DNA of 64,000 nucleotides from contig VZTI01003365.1 of NCBI GenBank assembly GCA_013397865.1, positions 657,021 through 721,020 of the forward strand, given 5' to 3'. Below the pieces are notes generated by a model, which saw nothing but the letters and a program-made list of their open reading frames with translations, was not told the origin of the DNA and searched no databases. The first letter of the stretch is position 1, and each line of letters begins with the position of its first letter. The position numbers and the translations under genes are program-made. Source of the stretch: Struthidea cinerea. Its lineage: Eukaryota > Chordata > Aves > Passeriformes > Corcoracidae. This document shows positions 35,667-46,700 of the stretch, piece after piece.

Positions 35667-37869
35667 CTGGAAAAAAAGAAACCATTTACATTTATCTATT
35701 TTCTGAGCAACATTTTTATCATTATCTTTTCTGAATAATTATCTAGTTGTTACCAAGTTAGCATAAACATCTACTACACAGTGTATTACTGTATTGTTTT
35801 GGCATGGCAAGGGTTGGCTACACCTCTGGCCAAGGCCAAGGTGGTGGCACCCCTGGGATAACATATTTAAGGGGGATAGAAATCCCTGTGCAACTGCACC
35901 CAGAGGGAGAAGTGAGAGGAAGAACTCTGCAGATACCAGGGTTAGTGAAGAAAGAGGAGGAGGAGGTGCTTCAGATACCAGAGCAGAGATTGTCCTGCAG
36001 CCCGTGAGGAAGATCATAGTGAGGCAGCTGTGCCCCTGCAGCCCTATAAAGGAGCAGAGATCCACCTGCAGCCCCTGGACATCCATGGGGGAGCAGACAT
36101 CCACCTGGAGCCCATGGAGGATTCGAAGCAGAGGGATACCCAAAGAAGGCTGTGACCCTGTAGGAAGCCTGCACTGGAGCAGGCTCCTGGCAGAACTTGC
36201 GACTCCAGAAATTGTTCTGCACGTTCTTTGTGTTTTCCCAGCTGATCAGTCTCATTTCTGTGCCATCTCTACTGTTTTCCCAGTAACATGAAGGGCTGCT
36301 TCTGAAACAACCAACATCACAGGCAAGACAAAGGTTTCATGCCATGATTGTTTCTCCACTTCAAATACAGGATAGAGTGTCACAATATGGTTCCCTATTG
36401 CTTGCCACCACTGAAGCATCAAGGTCTCATTCCTTACACCTCTTTCCAGCAATGGAACTCATCAGATTTCAAGGTTAGGTGGCTAAAATGACTTACCTGG
36501 CAAAAACCCCTACTCCAAACAACACCCTCCCTCCTCCAAAAAAACCCCAAAACTTTTTTTAACCACGTTCATTTTCTGCTGCCTTGGTGTTGGCGAGACT
36601 CACTGGTTAAAGTTACTGCACAAGGAGCAAACTTCAGAGCCAGCCCAACGTCTGCTGTAGAGCAAACAGAAAAAAGGAGAACTCTACAGTGGAAGCAGAG
36701 TATTGATAAGTCACCTCAAGCCACCTCCTGAAGTGGCTACCCATAGTCTATTTTTACTACAAAGTATTTCAGAGTCATCCCAAATGTTTAATGCTTTACT
36801 CTCCTTCCCACAAAGTCAACAGCAAAGTCCTCACTGACTGAAATGGGAGCAGATGGAGCTGCAAATACTTAAGAAAGCTTCTTAACATACCTAGGCATCA
36901 AAATATTTTTTTCCTTGCTGAACTAAAATGAGAATTCTCTCTAGACTGAAGCTGAAGGCTGATCCTCAGTGACACAACCACCTTTAGAGGCTTCCAGGAA
37001 AGAGGTTTCTTCTGTTCAGTGTTTTGAAGCTCTTTGAAGAGTGTAACAAAACACTTCAGTGATTTCAGTGATTATTCCCCCCCTTTTATGCTTATCTGTT
37101 TAAAACTAGGGGCTGGGGGGGCCATAACTAAGTCTAGGAGTAAGCTCTTTGCTAAGAAAGTGGAAATTAAAGATCTAAGGTGCATTTGGCATTCTTGAAG
37201 TACTATGTTTACTGACTGTAATTTTGGTGTTCCTTTTTTTCAATATACTTCCTAATGTGTTCTTACACTGAACAAAAAAAGAGAGTTTCTGAGGCATGAC
37301 ATTGCCCTCTAGCTGTGGCTACAGAAGTGGTTTACATTTTCTTCAAATAATGCCACAAACCAAAAACACCAACTGAACAGTTTGGATAAGTGCAAGACGA
37401 AAAATGAAGTGACTCTAGGCATGTGGCACTCAAAGAATCACAACAACGAAGACACCTGCATCTGGGGTTCTGTGCAAAAGGTTTAAATTGAGTCTCTGTC
37501 AGCCTCATGATCTGGCACCACACACACGATCTGACATGAACTGTCATCCATCCTACTCACTGCACCTACTCCCTGCTCCTCACCTCTTGGTAAGGCTGCT
37601 GAACATGACTAATTCAGGCTACCAAAACTGCTGCTAGTTCGAGTATAAATGGCCAAGGTGAAGATTGCTTCAAAGATTCTTCCGTAACTTTGTACTTGGT
37701 GACGTTACAGATGCAAAAACCATAATGAGCTGAGAAGTCTATTTGGTTGTGGCAGGCTTGTCCAATGCCAAGGACAGTATTATTTGCTTAGAGTGTTCCT
37801 TCACCAACACCAGAACATTAAAACACACAGAATGCTCTGCAGCTGTGGCTTCACACCTTATGTTCATAC
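35667..37869 (-). other. HDDC2 intron 3 (about 2.2 kb)
   Basis: It contains an LTR-like fragment (35794-36207) starting about 130 bases from exon 4. The remainder shows no exon and no clear repeat. Confidence 0.8.
35794..36207 (+). mobile_element. Solo LTR-like fragment of an avian endogenous retrovirus (ERVL-type suspected)
   Basis: The segment opens with tttggcatggcaagggttgg, has a TATA-like acatatttaag at about 35860-35870, then an array-like series of 'cctgcagcccNtggag' and 'ggagcagacatccacctg' units, ending near 'gcactggagcaggctcctgg'. I recognise this layout as an abundant LTR-type repeat in neoavian birds. The assignment to ERVL is from memory and unverified. No internal retroviral genes are present. 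The GC-rich repeat units create open frames on both strands that are not genes. It lies antisense to HDDC2 in intron 3. Confidence 0.7.
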
Positions 37870-37972
37870 CTCTTCTCTCCTGTGTTTCTCCTCTTTTGGG
37901 ATATTATCTGCAGGAGCAATATCTCCAACAATGCATTCAGCCATATCATGAACCAAAGCTAATCGTATGCAT
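37870..37972 (-). CDS. HDDC2: HDDC2 exon 3: HD motif
   Basis: This exon is 103 nt: one base completing Arg, then 34 codons reading CIRLALVHDMAECIVGDIAP and ADNIPKEEKHRREE. It carries the defining His-Asp pair (VHDMAE) and the IVGDI.P.D segment that borders the active site. The minus-strand acceptor is CTTGTCAG and the donor is GTATGA. This is the most strongly conserved exon of the gene and shows no lesion. Confidence 0.97.
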
Positions 37973-38870
37973 CTGACAAGAAGCAGAGACACAATAATTA
38001 GTTTTTCAGCATTTTAAGTTGAAAACTTATTCAAAATGCTAAGAGACTGCAGAATTTATCCCCCTTCATATACTCTAAAGGATGGTTGGAGCTTTTCTTA
38101 AACTTTAAGTTAACATTTTTCACTTTTTTGTTAATGGGAGTAGTTTCTACCTAGACATGATTTTGATTTCTGATTTCTAGTCCCCACTGCTTGTAAATGT
38201 AGATTTAAGTATAAATACCCTGTGTACCAGAGCATAACATTCAAAAGCAATGTACTTAGCTCTTGTACACATGGCTTTCAGAGATGTTGTGGTAATTAAC
38301 TACATTATACACTTCACATTATTCCTGCAACAGGTAGAAGGTAATCTGATTGGAGCCATTCCAAATTCAGTATATAATCTATCACTCACAGCTCTATAGC
38401 TATGCCAGTCTGCAGCAGAATACTCAAAAAAGCCTTCCTTGAGCATTCTCTGTTATGCTAGAGGATTTCTAGCAACAGAAGAAATCTAGCAACTTACTAG
38501 CTGAGTGCTCTTTCAGTCTGTCAAAATTCACACGGTCTGTGGCTCTGACACGGCTGTCTATTGCTTCACATTGTTTTTTAACAAGGGTCTTCAGCTTGTT
38601 TATTTACTGGCTGCAAGAAGAGCAGCTTTGAGCCACTGCACTAAGGACTTGCCTCAGCACTCTCAGTTTAGCAATTAAAGTTTTTAGCCCCTTTCAGTTC
38701 TCCAGGTAAACAGCACCTGTTCACAGGATGGAGGGAAGAGGGGAAAGGCTTTCAAATTCCTTCAGTGTGATTTAAAAGCTCTTACTCAGGACAACAGCTT
38801 ATTTTAGGATTTTGTCTGCAGCTCTCCCACAACATTAACATATGGTTGTGATAACCAGTGGCAGTCTCAC
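37973..38870 (-). other. HDDC2 intron 2 (about 0.9 kb)
   Basis: Unremarkable AT-rich intron with no repeat or exon recognised. Confidence 0.8.
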
Positions 38871-38992
38871 CTGTCCTTGTTAAGGTTTTTGTCTTCAGTC
38901 ACCAAAGCCATCATCGCCATCCTGTACATATGATCGGAGACGCTCTCTGGGTTCGCCACGTTCCTGTACACCCATCCTGTCCGCGGTACTCT
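38871..38992 (-). CDS. HDDC2: HDDC2 exon 2: first HD-domain helix pair
   Basis: This exon is 122 nt: 40 codons plus AG of the split Arg. It reads RVPRTGWVYRNVANPESVSD then HMYRMAMMALVTEDKNLNKD. The RxGW...V..PESVSDH motif is characteristic of YfbR/HDDC2 enzymes. The Arg and His are substrate- and metal-binding positions in the family. The donor is GTGAGA. The acceptor, in ACTGGCGCAG|AGAGTACC, has a second AG two bases later, but only the first keeps the frame with exon 1. The acceptor region is embedded in a CR1 tail (see 39004-39110). Confidence 0.97.
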
Positions 38993-39003
38993 CTGCGCCA
39001 GTG

Positions 39004-39110
39004 TCACAAAACCACAGAATCAATTAGGTTGGAAAAGGCCGCAGAGATCATCAGGTCCAACCTCTGACCGGATACCACCGTATCCACCAGACCACGGCAC
39101 TGTAAAGGTT
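39004..39110 (-). mobile_element. CR1 3'-end fragment forming the end of HDDC2 intron 1
   Basis: The plus strand reads cacaaaaccacagaatcaat then taggttggaaaaggcc and gatcatcaggtccaacctct, which is the CR1 3' UTR in reverse with its octamer tail. In the transcribed (minus) direction the CR1 tail ends about 11 bases before the exon 2 acceptor AG (38993-38994). Its CCTAAT (39023-39028) lies about 31 bases from the splice junction, a good branch-point distance. Its GATTCTGTGGTTTTGTGA supplies the pyrimidine-biased tract. Confidence 0.9.
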
Positions 39111-39301
39111 AAACCCCTTGGTTTTGCAGGCCCTCGTTTCAGAGACACCGGTGGAAATTCCGCCCCACCGTAACCTCCACGCTCCGGAGAGCTTTGATGC
39201 TCCCGGCGAACGCCTGCCCCAAGGCCCAGCCCGGCCCCCCAAGGCAGGAGCACGGCCCAGCCGCAGCAGGCGCCGCCGCAGCCGAAGGGCCGGGACACGG
39301 C

Positions 39302-39420
39302 NNNNNNNNNNNNNNNNNNNNNNNNNNNNNNNNNNNNNNNNNNNNNNNNNNNNNNNNNNNNNNNNNNNNNNNNNNNNNNNNNNNNNNNNNNNNNNNNNNN
39401 NNNNNNNNNNNNNNNNNNNN
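39302..39420. other. Assembly gap (119 N)
   Basis: A run of 119 N within HDDC2 intron 1, in the most GC-rich part of the window. GC-rich avian promoters are often lost in short-read assemblies. The true length may differ. Confidence 0.99.
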
Positions 39421-39445
39421 CGGCGGGCCCTTGCCCCGCGCCCAC

Positions 39446-39505
39446 CTTGAGCTGCCCCAGCAGCCGCAGGAAGGGCAGCAGCCCGGCCCCGCCGCCCGCC
39501 GCCAT
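39446..39505 (-). CDS. HDDC2: HDDC2 exon 1 with start codon
   Basis: This exon is 60 nt, 20 codons, from ATG (CAT at 39503-39505 on the plus strand) to CTCAAG, followed by donor GTGGGC. The protein starts MAAGGGAG and continues LLPFLRLLGQLK. The FLRLxGQLK block matches the N-terminal helix of HDDC2 and fixes the frame. The Ala/Gly-rich start is typical of GC-rich first exons. The first ATG of this frame is used. Confidence 0.93.
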
Positions 39506-39768
39506 CGGCCGCCGGCAGCACGGCCCCAGCCGCGGCTCCTCCTCCTCCTCCTGCCAGGGCGAGAGGCGGCAGTGCCCGCCCTGCGCCCCGCGGGGACCCG
39601 TCCGCAGCGAGGCCCTGGTGCTGGGCGGGGAAAGGTGTCAGTGGGGGGCGGGACCGCGTCCCCAAAGCTCTGGCTCTTCGGGGATTCATTAACCACGGGA
39701 AAGAGCCACACGGACTGCGACTGCAACGAGGAAAGCAACAAAGAAGCCGGGCTGATGCTCACGGGCAT

Positions 39769-39798
39769 GAGCGGAGCGGAGCGGAGCGGAGCGGAGCG
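39769..39798 (+). repeat. GAGCG pentanucleotide tandem repeat (6 copies)
   Basis: Six perfect copies of GAGCG followed by an imperfect GAGAG, inside the CpG island upstream of HDDC2. It is likely to be length-polymorphic. Confidence 0.95.
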
Positions 39799-39890
39799 GA
39801 GAGGGGAAGGTGGCGAGCGTGTCCTCTGCTCTCTTCCGGGCGGCACAGCAGGGAGGAGGGAAAGGCAGCTTCGAAGGCAGGAATAGCTCA

Positions 39891-41059
39891 TACTTCAGTC
39901 AAAATTGAGCGTCTCGGTGACCTTTACCATGCCAAAAAAACCCCAGTGCAAACTCATGTTACTGCTCAGAGAAGCGCGGATAGTTATCAGGGTTCTTAAT
40001 GAGTTTTAAATTATTCTGTGGAGGCTCCCAGCACCTTGCTACAAACACATCCATCACTTTTATGAGTTGAATAAATAACACCGTGACATACCTGACAACT
40101 GGTGGATTTTCAAAATACATTGCATTTCTTCGCTACTTTTATATTGCCAACTGAAATAGTGCATAATGATTTAAATGTGGCGATGAAATAGTCTGTTTTC
40201 AGGAAAGAACATGTGCAGTTTTGCCAGATATCAACAGATGGCAGAGTATTTTTATTTTTGTTTGTGCATATATTTAAGCTCCTAAATTAATAATAAAGCC
40301 CAGACAACATTTTAGTGACCATTTTAAGGCTGTCTTCCCACAATAAACAAGAATCCTAGACCAAGAAAGTCATCACCTTTACACCTGTGTACACAATCAT
40401 AAACTCACTGGGTGTTGCAGTACAGATTTCCTGGTTGAAGTGAATCACATCTGTTGCAGATTTGTCTTGACAGCTCTTGAAAACTTCCAAAATAAAAATT
40501 TCATACTTTGTCCAGGCTGCCTGCCTTCCACATAAATAGTTTGTTTCATAATGTCCTCTTTGGACCTCCTTGTGCCCATAGTTTCACGTTGTATTGCATG
40601 CCACTACCACAGGAAGTTAAGCTCTGCCAGATTTGTAATCCCCCTTAAAGCAGCTGCAGGGTGCTGTTTTATGGGCCCTCGTGCTCGTCAACAGGCAGGG
40701 CAGACCTGGGATACCTCAACACCTGCTTGAAGGTGATGTGGTTTAGATCCCATTTGTCTTGGTAGCCTTCACTGGAGGTGCCCTGTCTTGATCTGAGAAA
40801 GCACCAAAGTGGGTCCTGTGTCCAGTCAGCGCCTCACCAACACCAAGCAAAGGGGGACGGGAACTTTGCTCAGCATACTGGCTGTACTCCTGATGTAGGC
40901 TACTGTGTGATCTCCCCCGCTTTGGGACGAGAGCACGCTTTGTGCTTGTGTTGGACTTGGCTTTCACATAACCCCAGGTCCTTTCTGACAAAGCTGCTAG
41001 ACAGCCTGTTTCTTCACAGCCTGTTTCTTCACAGCTGGTACCAATAGAAGGGTTTATTC
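39891..41059. other. Region upstream of HDDC2, no gene recognised
   Basis: Mostly AT-rich sequence with no convincing exon. At 41001-41030 a 15-base unit (acagcctgtttcttc) is repeated twice in tandem. Part of 40560-41050 may belong to the adjoining decayed CR1, but the match is too weak to call. Confidence 0.6.
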
Positions 41060-41640
41060 AGCCTTAGGTCCAGAACTGAGCATTTAGCCTTGTGGTTCTC
41101 TGTGTTAAACATTTTGAAACTTCTGCCAGCCCAGTCCAGAAGCTTCCTAAAGTCCCTCACAGCTTAAGCTGTACCGTTTAGCATGTCAGCCATCCCTCCT
41201 AACTTAGTGTTACCTTAAAATAGCCCAAGAGTGTGTCCTGTCCCATGGTCCAGGTTTTTAATAAGACAGTGCTCCCTATGGACCCTAGTATGAAACCCTG
41301 GAGTGCTCAACTTGTTTTGGGCCTTCAGACACATTGCCAAGCCACCAGTGCCACCCACTGAGCCTGTCAGCCTAGGCAGTTTTCAGTGCATGTATTAGAC
41401 AGCTTGTTCATGCCATAGTTCATCAGTTTGTGAGCGAAAGTGCTGCAGGGAATAATTTCAACCACTGTAATGAAGTAAAGATTGTGTCCACTGCTCCGTC
41501 CTTGTCCACGATAGCAATCAGATTGGCCAAGTGTGATTTGTTCTTCATAAATCAATGCCAGTTGTTCTTGACTGCTTTCTTGTCCTTTACATGTTCTCTT
41601 TCTAATAGAGCTTCATTCACATTTTTTCTGTATCTTGCAG
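41060..41640 (-). mobile_element. Old CR1-type LINE fragment (reverse-transcriptase region), reverse orientation
   Basis: Plus-strand blocks correspond to CR1 ORF2 read backwards. They include 'ggtccaggtttttaataaga', 'aaaccctggagtgctcaact' (where better copies have the 'CCCTGGGGGACACCACT' region), 'attgtgtccactgctccgtc' with 'cttgtccacgatagcaatca', and 'gccagttgttcttgactgct'. Many substitutions show great age. The limits are approximate. Confidence 0.6.
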
Positions 41641-43410
41641 CCTCTTTCTGGTTTCCTGAATGGTTGAGAAAAAAACCTTCAGAACGCAATCATAAAAATA
41701 ACATGGAGTAATTTAATAATTCGCATTTTAAATAAGATGCTGTATCTAGTTCAGAAATGCTATTCTTAAGGCTAGATGATAACAGATACATTGTCTTTTA
41801 ACCCTTCGTGAATATACATGTTTAGTATTTATAACACTTTAAATCCAGTAATCGATTTGCTCTTGCAAATTCATTAATAATTCTTTCATATGGGTAAGTC
41901 TTATACATACCACATGTATGGAGGAGGTATGATTTTTGAATTTTATTGTCTGACAGATGCTTTGCCACTGATGTCCTTAAGGTATGTTTTTAGAATGAGC
42001 TCTTGAACTATATTAATGAGGCTGGACTCACAGGCACTGGCCTCAGTGTAATTGTTGTAATATTTGTCAATTTTGTAGCATTTATATGTATATAATTCTT
42101 CTGCATGCACTTGGGTGTTCTGTTTTTGCATATTGCTTATTTACACTGGTTTTCCACCCAGTCATTCTGCTACAGTGTTTGGAGGTATCATTTATGTGCT
42201 TTTCCAAGTACCTATCAAATGCATCATGTGTAGTATTAAATGCATGGACTCTCTGTAGGCTGGAGGATCCTAACCTAGTACAAATATTAGCTCTGTCATG
42301 ATTTTATTCTTGAGCAAGTAGGCTTAAAACAGAAACAAATTTGGGATGCTCAGCTCCAATTTTAAGCAGCTTTTTTATGTAATTCAGGAACTTCAGCAAG
42401 GATTAGCAAAGTCTCCCTACAGGATATTGAGGTAGTGGTAAGGCTTAAGTCTCAATCTTTCATCAGTCTCAGCTGGCTTTTTTCTCCATCTTTTGCCAGA
42501 ACAGATGGCAATTCCAAAAAACAAATCCCAAATAAGCTGTTTACCGCAGAGTAATTATGATTTGGTAGCTGGAGATGGCGCTCTCTGCCCACAGATTTTT
42601 GCTTCTACCGCATTTGCTGCTGCCCAATGCCAGACTGAAACTGTGCTTCCATTTATTTAAGAAATAGCGCTGAGGGAGAGGGGATGCTGTGCACACTTGG
42701 TGCAGTAATGTGAAAATCATCTCCCCAGATGCCAGGTGGCTGGGAGCAGACCCAGTAACTACTCCTGGAGTGGACTGTAATCAGTCTGTGGTTTATATAA
42801 TGTAGCGTGAATGATAACACATCAGGTTTTGAAAACCCTTATGTGTTCTGCCAGCATGGGAACAGTAAGCCTTGTATTAGAAAAAATATCTTCAGGAAAA
42901 GTAACTAATTGATGAGATTCATTTGTTTCCATCTGTTGCTGGAAAAGAAAAAAGGAAAGAAAAAGTTGTGTAGTTCAGTGGATGTGGCAAAATGATTGTG
43001 TATCACAGACCCATCAGGAAGGAATAACAGTCTCGATGCCCTCCTTAAAAGCAAAAATATTGATGAGCACCTGCCAGACACTGTAAATGGTCATTTTAGT
43101 TTTTCAGACTATAATATCTTCCTTTTTCTGAGGCAATCTTAGCAACTATATAGAGTTAGCTAGTCCAAATCTGTTGCAAGAATTCTTCAGTAAGGGTCCA
43201 GAAGAGCAAACCTCTGGAGTGACAGGTACACATGTGCCATGTGGCTCCCTTCACTCTGCCGTGCACCTCGCAGTGCTGGGCTGTGTGTCCTTGTGCCCAG
43301 AGAGCCCTGCACTGCCCTACGTGGGCTACCAAAGCAGGTGAGAGGCACCTGACAGAGGCACTGTGCACTGATGTCTGTGCCAAGGGCTGGACGTCTTCTG
43401 CTGAGACTGC
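41641..43410. other. Non-coding stretch
   Basis: No gene or repeat recognised. A balanced-composition segment at about 42540-42800 has regulatory-looking motifs (agtaattatgattt, gagatggcgctctctgccc). The rest is AT-rich. Confidence 0.5.
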
Positions 43411-43715
43411 ACAGAATCACAGAATGGTTTGGGTTGGAAAAGACCTTAAAGATCATCTAGTTCCACCTCTCTGCAACTAGCAGGGACACCTTCCATTAGA
43501 CCAGGTTGCTCAAAGCCGCATCCAACCTGGCCTTGAACACTTTCAGGGATAGGACATTTACAACTTCTCTGGGCAATCTGTGCCAGTGTCTCACCACACT
43601 CACAGGAAAGCATTTTTTCCTAATACCTAATCTAAACCTACTCTCTTTCAGTTTAAAGCCATTCCATCTTGTCCTGTCACTACATGCCCTTGTAAAACAT
43701 CCCTCTCCATATCAG
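43411..43715 (-). mobile_element. CR1 3' UTR fragment, reverse orientation
   Basis: It begins 'cacagaatcacagaatggtt' and 'tgggttggaaaagaccttaa', continues through 'caggttgctcaaagccgcat', 'ccaacctggccttgaacact' and 'cttgtcctgtcactacatgc', the full CR1 3' UTR layout in reverse. It is one of the best-preserved copies here, and so probably one of the younger ones. Confidence 0.93.
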
Positions 43716-46700
43716 AAAGCTGAGGAGAACGTACATTTATGGTAACCTTCCAGTAGTCAGCAATAGCTGTCCGTAGTGTTCTTGTCCAGTGTAGCTAACC
43801 TGTGGCATCACTACCAGAAAGAAAAGCGTTCTTCTTGCTGCTGTTGCATAACATCTTGGGCTTTCTGTGATTAACAAGATATTTTCTATCAGAACCCTTA
43901 GGATTAGCCTATCTAAATCTTCAAAATGAAGAAAAAGTGGTTTTACCTTATATGTGTAACACATCTGCAGAGCCAAGAGTAGGACTTTAGAATAGCACAT
44001 TTGGGGGAAAAAAAAAGTCAATTTAAGAGCAGATCAAACTTACATGAGCAGAACATTTCTAATGTAAAAAGGCAGCTGAATTAGAGGATTAGGTCACACT
44101 GCCCGATTAACATCATTTGATCTTCTGCTATTGAAAAGCCACTGGCCTTCTCAGAGAATGGAAGCATTCAAACTTTCAATGACACCACAAGCCTGGCTTA
44201 GAAAAAAACCTGCTAAACTAAAAACAACTTGCCTTGCTTCAGTAATTGTTGGTTTGTCTCTGCTGTAGGGGGATGCATCCAAATCAGGATTTAGAAATCC
44301 CTCACATTTTGCTATAACAAAGACGGACTGCAAAACTGAAGGGGGGCATCTTGGGCACTATGTGGGAGAGGCTTACGGCATGTGCATCTTGCCTTGCTTT
44401 GCCATGTCATATTTATTTCTTGTTTAATGGTGGAAGACGGATACTCAATTATCTGTTTGATGTTTGTTTTCTTTATTACCCATTCCCTGTTGGTTTTGCA
44501 TTTTAAACTTTTGCAGGGGTAGGAGGTAACAAAAAAACCAAAAAAAAACCCAAAAAAACCAAACAAACAAAAAAAAAGAAGCTCACCTTGGACCACAAAG
44601 CCCGCTCAGGATCTGAGACATACCCACTGATGATATTTTTTGATAAGAGAGCTAGAGAGGGAGTTCTAGCTACCGTTTGGTTGTTTTATTTTCTTTTTTA
44701 AACTGAATTTGTTTTAACTAAGGAGCATGTTTAAACAAAGAAACTTTTCTTAAAATTTTAACTCTTGCTTGTGAGCCTCAAAGTAAAATTGTAACAGATC
44801 AGCCTTGGTCTTCTGAAATTTTCTAAGTTAAAGCGAGAATGAGAATGAACCATGCTATGTCATAATTAAGCCTTTTGTCACTGGAAACGCCAAGAACAAG
44901 AATAAATCCCATGTTAAAAAAATCCTCTGGCTACCTTTCGTATCTTTTCGGTTAAAAATCGTGTACTGTTTTCACTTAATTGTACTTAAATGAGTTTTGA
45001 AGGGATTTTAAGTCCCCTGCCACTGTCAGCACTTAGTAAAGTAAATAGCAAGCAGGCAGAAATCAAAAAGATTTATTTCCTACCTCTAATGATCTTATGA
45101 TCAGTTTGCTCAAAGGATTTTTCTGTGCTTTTTGTAAAGTACTAACCAGTATTCACCAACAGTCCTTTTTATGATTTAAAAAAATGCTCATTTAATATTC
45201 ATGACATTATTTTCTGTCATAGTGTTATTTCAGTTGCTAGAGATGGAGAAAAGCAGAATTTTAAGATATAGAAAAGCTGTGAATATTCTTGTCATTCCCC
45301 CAGTCATGCTTTTAGGCACTGCACATTCATATAATGAGCACACAGATCCTGCTCAGACTCCTGCTTTTCAGCAGTCTCCCAAATGTCAGCCAAGTCAGAC
45401 CCTGCTTAGTTTCCAAAATCAGATGTGGTCGGGCATGTAACAATGTAAAGAAAAATAAACCCTGAAAGGCACTCTGAATTATAATGTACATTTTTTTTTG
45501 TGACATGCAAGAAAGAACAAAATGGAAGTTTTATCACAACTCTGCTTCCTTTTGGGTGCCCCCACCCACCCTTATTACTGTGAGCAACGTTTTCTCAAAA
45601 TAAAGGCACACTGATTTGTTTGTTATTTTAGGCTCTGAGAAGCAGGTCAGACTGGAACCCTGTCCAAATATATGCCTCTAGTCCCATTAAGGACCTATAA
45701 ACGCACTTATCTCCATCCGTTGCAAAGCAGTGCATTGTCTTGCAGAGAGAGCTCCTGATACTACGTAACTCTGTCTATCACTTCATGGCTGTACGTGCTC
45801 TTGCATCCTGGCGGGATCTGAAGCCGCTTCGCTCCTGTCGGTTCTCACACAGGGAGAGATGCACGTAATTAGCTGCATTAGCCTCCTGCCCCCACCACTG
45901 CTCGGCTATTATTTTGACGGCTGGTGGCAGAGCTCTGGAGCCTCCCTTCCCCTCTGTCACCCTGCCTGGCAGCCGCAGCTGGGCGGCCTGATTTGTGCCC
46001 CGGCAGCCCGGGAGTGAGGGGGGAGCAGGGGGGAACACCCTGAGGCCACAGCGCTCCACTGCAGGGGCTTCAAGGGGTCTCCTAAGGGCAGGGTCACTGG
46101 CCACAGCTGGGGGCTGCACTCCCTCCTCTCTCATGTGACTGATACGGCTCCTACACTAATAAAAAAATTCTGCTCTGCTATTTTTGTCCAAATATTTGAG
46201 CCCTTCGGACATCTCTGAACAAAACACACCAGCCATAGGCATGCTCTTTGCTAATCCAAGGGAACCTTTTGTATGGGCCTCTGCTTTCTAACCTGAGATT
46301 GACTTTAATTATCCATTTTTTTCCCTTCCTCCCTGTGAGCCTCTTGCTGAATGCATTGTGCCACCCAGCTTATTAGTCAATCATCGCAGCTTACAGAGCA
46401 CTATACTTTACATCTTGGCTTCGGTGTCATTCATGTGCACTGAGTGGAGACAGCAACCAGTTTTAAGACGCTGGGTAGATTTAAGCATGCTAGGGCCTGT
46501 CTGTCCCTATAGTAAATAGCTTTGCTGACATTTAAGCTGCACATGGCTTGATGTTAGGTCAAACAAAAATGTCACACTATAATCACTTTTTAAATAGCTG
46601 TTTCCGGCTCAGTTAGTACTGTAGAGTTCCAGAAGAGAAAGCACTTACAAGCTGACAGACAGAAAGGGGAACCGTCTGTATAGGATGTTTGCCTAATCCC

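Larger units (their letters stand above)
38993..39445 (-). other. HDDC2 intron 1 (about 453 bases including the gap)
   Basis: A short, GC-rich intron. From its 3' end (38993) it contains the CR1 tail (to about 39110), then CpG-rich sequence, then the assembly gap 39302-39420. Confidence 0.85.
31764..39505 (-). other. HDDC2: HDDC2 gene, exons 1-5 (gene-level entry)
   Basis: HDDC2 is an HD-domain 5'-deoxynucleotidase of the YfbR-like group that dephosphorylates deoxyribonucleoside monophosphates in a metal-dependent way (family knowledge). Five exons totalling 493 nt give 164 complete codons, compared with about 204 residues in mammals. All junctions agree in phase (0, 2, 0, 0, 1). The HD-domain metal ligands are visible: His in SDHMYRM (exon 2), the His-Asp pair in LVHDMAE (exon 3) and Asp in KQLDQCEM (exon 5). 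The C-terminal exon (about 30 residues) was not located. The start lies in a CpG island. The gene is transcribed towards TPD52L1. Confidence 0.95.
39100..39890. promoter_or_regulatory. CpG island with the HDDC2 promoter
   Basis: A sharp rise in G+C and CpG over about 800 bases covers exon 1 of HDDC2 and its upstream flank, with a 119-base gap inside. Two GC-box motifs lie upstream of the start codon, gggcgggg at 39623-39630 and ggggcggg at 39645-39652. No TATA box was seen near them. Transcription start sites are probably in 39510-39700 on the minus strand (inference). Long open frames here are caused by high GC and the N run. Confidence 0.8.

Noticed and set aside
35739..36291. Open frames of 134 and 165 codons
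   Set aside because: They are produced by the repeat units of the LTR-like fragment and run into non-repetitive intron. No protein similarity was recognised.
39051..39891. Long overlapping open frames (up to 250 codons) on both strands across the CpG island
   Set aside because: They run through the N gap and result from high GC. Only the 60-nt HDDC2 exon 1 frame has family support and a splice donor.
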